This document shows, piece by piece, positions 57,840-64,000 of a stretch of 64,000 nt of DNA. Within the stretch, counting starts at the first letter, position 1, and each line of letters begins with the position of its first letter. The DNA is from Reticulitermes speratus (taxonomy: Eukaryota > Arthropoda > Insecta > Blattodea > Rhinotermitidae), in NCBI GenBank assembly GCA_021186555.1, contig JAJKFL010000003.1:36134908-36198907 (forward strand). Reading direction: 5' to 3'. The notes under the pieces are model-generated. The model saw only the letters and a program-made list of their open reading frames with translations. It made no database searches and had not been told where the DNA came from. A program made the translations under genes and the position numbers.

Positions 57840-58345
57840 TGCACGTTCTGCCCACAGAATTTCTTTATTTCTTCTTTATTGTTCTCAGAAAAACAGTGAT
57901 TATTTCGCTACACAGCATTAAATAAGACAGGCAATGTACGTACAAACGTAACATTGAACGCGTTGGCTTAACCATTGTTGCCGTGCTAAAATAATGAGTA
58001 TTACATATTCTGAGTGTGTTTTGTAGCCTTAGTTATCAAGCATGCAAAGCGCATGCGAAGTATTTTATTGTCATCTATGACCTGCCGGCTCTACCAAATT
58101 TTTCCACATTATCTCATAAACGACACGATTTTCGGAACACATTTATTCAACACAAAATGTGTGTTTTTATTTTCTCTACAATTTGTGTCTGAAAGAGTTC
58201 TCATTCTAAGAAGAACTGAGCGAGATATTGTCAAAAACGTACATACGTCTTCGTGTAAAGTACCCGTTATTCTTGTCAGATTTTAATCAAACTTCAATTT
58301 TCTCGAGAGATTTTCCAAAAATACTAAAACATAAAACTTCATGAC
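57840..58345 (+). repeat. Unclassified repeat U (copy 3)
   Basis: Shares GACAGGCAATGTACG, ATTCTGAGTGTGTT, CAAGCATGCAAAGCGCATG, TTGTCATCTATGACCTG, ATTCTAAGAAGAAC, GTGTAAAGTACCCGTTATTC and TTGTCAGATTTTAATC with copies 1 and 2. The GGGAGC...TTCCATG end is missing. Confidence 0.75.
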
Positions 58346-58349
58346 TTTT

Positions 58350-60860
58350 ACCTATCTAAATAGCATACAAAAATCCCGTTCCCACCTTACAGAAAACAAA
58401 CCACATCGTCATTATACATAAAAATAGTGAATGCTACATAAGGAAATAACCGCTTCTTAATCTCATAACGAAATGAATTATTATTATAATATTATTATTC
58501 CATTTTCCCCACACAGTATTGTGTACCTAAAGTGTCCGCCTTTGCAGCAAAATCCTGATTCTGAAAGTTGGTTGTTTAGCACGGGCCGTGAACTTTACTA
58601 CAAAGATTAAGCAAAAATAACCTATTTCACAAACACCTGAATGAAAGAAAAATTCCGTTTTGTTAGTAGGCTCTACACATACCGGCACTTTAGTGCAGTG
58701 CTGTGGTTAGGAACTGTGTGGGAAGATGTGTTGTGTCACACTCCGACTACGTTTCGTTAATAATTCATTTCAGATAAAGGAATAATGAAACCAAAATTTC
58801 CAGAAATTCTGTTGACGTAAAAAAACGGAAATTTAAAACTGCCAATAAAACAATAATTATAATTATAATTATTGCTTTCTTTTATCAAGCTTTTTTTCTG
58901 CTACGTTTTATTACGTATATTAGAATAATGTATGACTTGCCTAATGCATATGGAATCTATTTCGTCGAAGCCAGTCTCACAAACTGTATAATTTTCGACA
59001 ATTTATTCCCGAACTATGCTTGTCAACTCTTCTAGTAATGTAGGACTTTATTTTCATCTTGAAACAAAAGAGGGTATAAAAACGAGAAAACACCAAATTT
59101 TTGTCTTCTTGCTTTTGTTTGATGAATCCAAAGGACTACATTTGTTAGTCGCTGTTATCGCAATGAAACTATTGCAAATAATGCAGTTGAATGCGTGTCT
59201 CTGCAGGCATAAATGCGGCAACAGGCTGGTATACACTACTCCTTATAGTGGGTTGTTCGGACTGGTGCTGACTGAAATTCTCTCTCGCTTGTGTCACTAT
59301 TCTGCTATAGTAACTTTGGTACATCAGTGTCCTAATTCCAGTCATGTCTCTCTCTCATTCAACGAATACAGGTACCACTTGTAAACCAAGCACAACGAAT
59401 TTTAAAGCAGAGTGCAGATAACAGTGTAGAGAAACCTAAAGAATACAAAAGATATGAAGAGAGAGATGTAAAGAAAAAGGTCTATAAGTGTTGCACACAG
59501 ATAGTGAATCTTAGAGAGAAGACGAGGAAGGGACTGGCTTAAGCCACACAATCTCGTTTTGCCCTGAAACCAAAATCCACTTCAGTTCAGACTATTCTTT
59601 TCCCCAGACTCTCCTACCCTCGTCTGCAACTTACAAACCTTCTTCACTCTGCCAGGCTTGGCGTAGAAAAGAGGAAAGAATTGATTTTGCATAATGTCTG
59701 CAGGTGAAGACAGAGAAAGGATATAAGAGCAAGAGGAATGAAGACCGAGATTTTACTTTCTTCTTCCCTACATAATGTGCCGCACAAAAGGAATAAATGC
59801 TGCTACCAACTTCCAATGGAAGAACGTCAGACGACCAGTGTTTAAGTCACTAATTCATAGGAAGTGAATTTACTTTGGCTTTAATTTTCTCAATCCAAAC
59901 AATTTACTTCCTAATTTTTGTACACGCGACATAGTCTTAGGCAGCAGATTATCATTGGAATTTATGTATTTCTAAGCCTCAGAATATCATTCTCATTCAT
60001 AAGAACTTTAGTTTTAACCCATCTGACTCATAACTCCGTAATACTCGTAACGATGTTAAGTACCAGTTCCTGAAATATAAATTTAATATTACTTGAAACA
60101 AACCTTTGTCAAAATTATTAACCCTAATATGTCTGTGTATTTATTACTTGTTTTATCATAATAATTTAAACGAATGTGACAGGGATTAGGAAATATGTGG
60201 CACACTATTAAGACACCATTCAAAACTTCACCGGATAGAATCCATAAATTTGTTGAAATTTCTTTTTAAAAAACTCATTCTTAAGTAATATCCAATTTTA
60301 AATTTTAAGTGGAACAGGTGATGAAATATATGTTGTTGTTCTAAAGGGCTTCAAAATTTGTAGATAACGTTTCCTAAAATACAAAATTAAAGAAGGAGCA
60401 ACATTCACGGATATTTCTGTCGACATTTTAATAAGAGGGAAAAATAAAATTTAATACAAATTATGCGGTTTTATTTAATTTCCGAAAGAACTATGAGGTC
60501 TAATAATTTCACTTCAGGCACTGGAAGTTTTCCATAAGGTAAACAAGTCGATCTCTACTAAAGAAACCGTGTAAGCTTTTAAAATTTCAAGTTTGGAATG
60601 CTGAGCTGACGGAATTTTCTGTAGTTAAAATTCGGGCTATAAATTTACCAAAAGTCACCAAGTTAGTATACACTGTTTCAAGACGAGAGCAGTTATACTG
60701 ACCGAATTTTAGGCAATTGTTTTTAGTAAGTTCATTACAAACATGCCAGGAACTACACATGCCACAATCGGCGTAAACCCATAATTAGTAACAGAAACGT
60801 CAATCATTAAGCTTTATTTTAGTTTATAGCTACAATGCTCACACCTTTTCCTGACACCTA
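58350..60860. other. Unassigned 2.5 kb with an AT palindrome
   Basis: No gene recognised. AATAATTATAA and TTATAATTATT form a perfect 22-bp palindrome at 58852-58873. The 122-codon frame at 59016-59384 has no domain. Confidence 0.45.
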
Positions 60861-60864
60861 ACAG

Positions 60865-60960
60865 CAGTGTTTCCCAACCTTCTTTCCATGCAGGAACCCC
60901 TAAAATAATTTTTCTTATTCCGAGGTAGCCCCTAATCGTAAACACGTTTGCAGGCCAGAA
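60865..60960 (+). mobile_element. hAT-type terminus, single end
   Basis: CAGTGTTTCCCAACC at 60865-60879 is a typical hAT terminal repeat, followed by the usual GGAACCCCTAAAATAATTTT and GTAGCCCCTAATCG. I cannot find the opposite end, so the element is truncated or its right end has decayed. Confidence 0.5.
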
Positions 60961-61126
60961 AAAGTTGTTAGCGGTGAGCCCAGTACAGTTACTGCTAAAC
61001 TATTGTCAAGAAAATGTATTTGTAGTGTTGCTATACACATACATAAATACATACATACGTACATATAGATTCCTAAGTATAGCTTCTCAGCCTCTAAAAG
61101 AAATGAGAATCATAAATATTTCCGGA

Positions 61127-61285
61127 GGGGGGGGGGGGGTAAAGGCGGCCGATGCCTACGGCTGACAACCTCAACATCTTCATGTGCCGATTGTCTTGAT
61201 ATCTGGGAGCCTCAACCTCGTGGAAACCTCAGGGCCTGTCCAGGCCTGTACAGGGACTGATTTACCTTTACCTTTGTGACTTTGT
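61127..61285 (+). mobile_element. tRNA-derived SINE family D, truncated
   Basis: A 13-G run (61127-61139) leads into TAAAGGCGGCCGATGCCTAC, GTTGAGGTTGTCAGCC in reverse, ATGTGCCGATTGTC, GGGAGCCTCAACC and ends TTTACCTTTACCTTTG (61262-61277). The head is missing. The opposite copy at 43930 has the same order in reverse. Confidence 0.75.
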
Positions 61286-61404
61286 GTAAGTAGAAACGTT
61301 TTCGGGGCGATCTGGGTACCGAAAATTGTAGTTTTATCGCGTTGAATGATCGTATGGTTAATGAAAGATGAAATAGAAGAAGTTTAGATGGAAACGCCCG
61401 TGGC

Positions 61405-61570
61405 GTTATGGCGTGAGGTTATGTTCCAAAGGTGCATTGGACGGAGTAAAAAAAAACACGAAATACATCACCGAAACTTGCCGTTGTCTGACTCGAGAGT
61501 CGAACGAGACACCTCCAAAACACGAAAATAGCGTCACCGCCACGCTAACCTGTCCGGTAAAAGAGAATGG
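61405..61570 (-). mobile_element. tRNA-derived SINE, unassigned family
   Basis: The minus strand reads GGTTAGCGTGGCGGTGACGC (A box, plus 61531-61550) and TCGTTCGACTCTCGAG (B box, plus 61494-61509), correctly spaced. The body is short and not matched to the other families. Confidence 0.55.
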
Positions 61571-61680
61571 TGTCGAAAACTCTAGATACAATGATAAGCC
61601 TTATAAATCCAAAGTGAGTTTGTTGTGAAGGCGATGTATATTCTAATATACTCTCCACCCACATTTGGAATTTTGTTAAA

Positions 61681-61880
61681 GGTCACGTGAGGAGGTGGGG
61701 TCACGATTCGTTCTCATTGGCTTACAATATGACACGCAATCTCCTGCCGTGCCAGACAGTGGCACTACGCGTGACTCCTTCCGCCCTGCCCCTGGATCAA
61801 GCAACACGCACTGCACAGGTACAGTCACAATACGCCACACCTCTAAATGTACCAAATTTATGTCAAGCCACAATGTAGTC
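61681..61880. promoter_or_regulatory. GC-richer patch with E-box and CCAAT-type box
   Basis: TCACGTGA (61683-61690), GGAGGTGGGG and ATTGG (61716-61720, inverted CCAAT) cluster within 40 bp. GC content to about 61850 is well above the surroundings. Overlapping frames on both strands have no known domain. A promoter or first exon is possible, but so is an unrecognised repeat. Low confidence. Confidence 0.25.
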
Positions 61881-62082
61881 CTGACAGCTCACAGTAGTTT
61901 TAACTGCTCTGTTTAAACGTGTTTCATCGGTTCATCGTGTAAGTCACGGAACAGCATCCAGTTCTTTTAAGTCACACACAGTCTTCCAAAGAAAGTCAGC
62001 CAGAGTATCAATTTAAGTCACAGTTATCAGAAGTACGATCGATGTTTACATGAATTAGCAATACATTATTAAAACTCCAATA

Positions 62083-62109
62083 GTTTCGACCGAATCCGGT
62101 CATCATGAA
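62083..62109 (-). ncRNA. Hammerhead-like motif with broken 5' box
   Basis: Minus strand: UUCAUGA (62109-62103) where CUGANGA is expected, U, GACCG (62101-62097), GAUU loop, CGGUC (62092-62088), GAAAC (62087-62083), then UAUUGGAGUUUUAAUAAUG. Stem II is perfect and the GAAAC box intact, but the 5' box has two changes. Confidence 0.45.
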
Positions 62110-62754
62110 AGGCACTCTATCAAAGACACTTAACTAAATCTTTATATTTATTTGTAAAATTAAAAAAAAATATCTGCCATAACTGGCAAACAAACATTTG
62201 ATTATTCAACCTCATTGGCTATTTAAAACATAATAATAAATTCGGATTACATAAACAGCATATTAAAACCAGCTACAATACATAAAATACTTATACAATC
62301 GTAATAAAATAGTCCTTTAATTTCCGAGCCTTCACATTTGAATCATAACCGCTGGTTTGTTATAGACTACTCTCTACGCACTTCGACACATTATCATATT
62401 TTAAACAGCTAATGAGTCAGAATAATTAAATCAATGTCAGTAAATGAGTGCAGTTATTTTTTTAAATTCTAAGTACAAATACATGCTTTTGTACATGTGT
62501 GTGTTTGGGAGAGTGTCTCTTGAAACTTTGGTGTTTTAATAATAAACTGATAATTTCTGTAAATGTTGCTGTAACTCTGATGATTATGACCTTCATTGAT
62601 GATAAACTAAAAAAGATGCGGTATGCAACGTGACAAATAGCGACGATACTTACGCTACTGGAAAGAGCCGCAAGACACTCTGATATAATACACAACACAA
62701 ATTGTAAGGTAATATATATATATGTCCTATTACCTGCCTATCTAACTAAATGAA
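62110..62754. other. Unassigned
   Basis: No gene recognised. A short (TA)n lies at about 62709-62722. Confidence 0.4.
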
Positions 62755-62756
62755 GC

Positions 62757-62870
62757 AGATTCCTTCTCTACGAAGCCAATCATTTCATGAACAGCCAACA
62801 TATTTTCAGGAATTTATAGAGCTTGTAGATTCGTTACTGCATTCACAAGTGATTCTTTCTGCTCACTAAA
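62757..62870 (-). mobile_element. LINE 3' end (NLRVP family), decayed
   Basis: The minus strand reads CACTTGTGAATGCAGTAACG then AATCTACAAGCTCTATAAA, which follows GTGAACGCGGTAATGAACCT TCGGGTTCCATAAA of the family. Its 3' UTR is largely decayed. Confidence 0.4.
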
Positions 62871-63384
62871 TAATTCGTATAATTCCGCCGCGCTGTGTAA
62901 TATTTAGTAGACAGTTGATATTTTAACATTAGGAGTTGCTTATTCAATATTTTCGCAGTTCATCTGCATCCCACGAGGGCATTTCCTTTTATGGTTAGAC
63001 GTAACCAAGAGACATTCATAGAATTGGGCAGAGAAGTAAGATAGATATTAGTTAAATAAGACTCTGTGTTTTAAAATTGATTATGGAGAAAAGTGTACAG
63101 CGAGGAGCTTCATAATTTGAAATTTTCGCCAAATATTAAGCCTATTACATTAATAAAGTAAAAAAGTTTTAAATGAGCTAATACATATCCATCATGTGTG
63201 ATATGAAATACACACGAAATATGCTTTACAAATTAAGATAAGAAAATAAACGCCGCATCCAGGAACGGACGGGAAGGCAATAGCCTGCTAAATTCGATTT
63301 TAACCTGTAGGTATATTTTGTACTGGATGTTTCTGGTTTAGAATTGAGTCTAAATGTTAGCTCTTGGGTACACAGCAACGAAAA
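62871..63384. other. Unassigned
   Basis: No gene or repeat recognised. Confidence 0.4.
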
Positions 63385-63475
63385 ACCGGCTGCCGTAAAA
63401 CGTGGAGAGTTTGTTGACCGGCTGAGCGAAAATTATTTTTCCAAGATAGATATGTGTTATTGGAATTAGTTAGTC
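63385..63475 (+). mobile_element. LINE 3' UTR (NLRVP family), relic
   Basis: GCCGTAAAACGTGGAGAGTT then TGTTGACCGGCTGAGCG and TTCCAAGATAGAT follow the family 3' UTR order (TCCATAAAACGCGGGGAATT, TCTTGACCGGCTGAG). Confidence 0.5.
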
Positions 63476-63754
63476 AGAAATTAAAGCACAGAAGTACGAA
63501 ACGTAGCTGACATTATAAAAGACTTGATATGAAAATAATCCCGATGAAGGAAACCCTATATCATATCAAACCACATTATGCTTTTAGGATCAGCACTGTT
63601 ATTTTAAAGTTATGAAGGCAAACAAACCCTAAAATATACACAGTGTCATAACCCGAACACGTATGTCAATATAGCTTTAATTCTCAGGCTTTAAGGCCTT
63701 CGTATTAAGTATTCGAAGTAACCTATGTAATGGCGGTACCGCACTGAACATTGA

Positions 63755-64000
63755 ACTTATAGTCCCTGTGTCAGGGATGTAACCACGGAGGCCCGGGTTC
63801 GATACCGGGTCAGTCCATGTGGTGGACAAAGTGGCACTGCGACAGGTTTTTCCTCGAGTACGTCGGTTTTTCCTTGTCAATTTCATTCCACCGGTGCTCC
63901 ATTACTTGGAAAAATGAAGAAAACTGATCATCTTTCTTTCAACTTCATCACAAGGGTTGCACGATAAGCCTTAAGGCTGCGGTGCGTCCGTAGCTTTTGC
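63755..64000 (+). mobile_element. tRNA-derived SINE family C, cut by the window end
   Basis: B box CCCGGGTTCGATACCGGG at 63792-63809, then TCAGTCCATGTGGTGGACAA, AGTGGCACTGCGACAGGTTT, TTCCTTGTCAATTTCATTCC. The element continues to or beyond the window edge. Best-preserved family C copy. Confidence 0.75.

Noticed and set aside
59016-59384. 122-codon ORF as a membrane protein
   Set aside because: Hydrophobic stretches come from AT-rich composition. No start context, homology or partner frame is recognised.
63780-63820. Functional tRNA gene near the window end
   Set aside because: Only a B box arm is convincing. The body is shared with two other SINE copies.

Overview
This window looks like AT-rich non-coding DNA from a large insect genome. 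A cockroach or termite relative is my best guess, but this is an inference from the repeat families and not a proven identification. I see no intact cellular protein-coding gene, no intact tRNA or rRNA gene, and no prokaryotic operon, Shine-Dalgarno pattern or CRISPR array. Open reading frames are short (the longest is 185 codons). They are either chance frames, frames inside tandem repeats, or tails of dead retrotransposons.

Layout. Positions 93-2233 hold a very uniform 114-bp satellite of about 19 units. From 2.7 to 5.6 kb there is a LINE 3' end with a tRNA-derived SINE beside it, a foldback element, a 33-bp minisatellite with CREB-type sites, a hammerhead-like motif and another LINE tail. 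From 5.6 to 64 kb the sequence is a mosaic of ancient and younger transposon pieces separated by unassigned AT-rich DNA. The main families are: (1) one LINE family whose C-terminus reads WAGHVARMG...DWI...RDRW...NLRVP, present as at least a dozen 5'-truncated tails, some of them 3' UTR only; (2) a second LINE whose C-terminus reads LDRTLWRTRFGRGYGP; (3) a third LINE at 2777-3322; (4) several tRNA-derived SINE families, called A to E here; (5) non-autonomous DNA transposons: a hAT-like family with a GGGGTGCAC terminus and an 8-bp target duplication, a pogo/Tigger-like MITE with TA duplication, and a MITE with perfect 14-bp terminal repeats; (6) an unclassified repeat with four copies.

The most interesting layer is a series of short motifs with the arrangement CTGANGA - 5-bp stem - GAAAC. 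This matches the minimal hammerhead ribozymes that are known from Penelope-like retroelements. They occur on both strands and are often followed by an AT-rich tail. One locus (10524-10721) combines a GAAAC-containing loop, an inverted 57-bp arm pair (56/57 identical) and a 12-bp target-site duplication, as expected for a recent Penelope-like insertion. A set of about six palindromic elements with related termini (TTCTGGGATATTACGC or similar) carries degenerate versions of the same motif.

The elements do not work together as a pathway. The window is best read as a fossil record of retroelement insertion. Family assignments rest on motif reading by eye and not on database searches.
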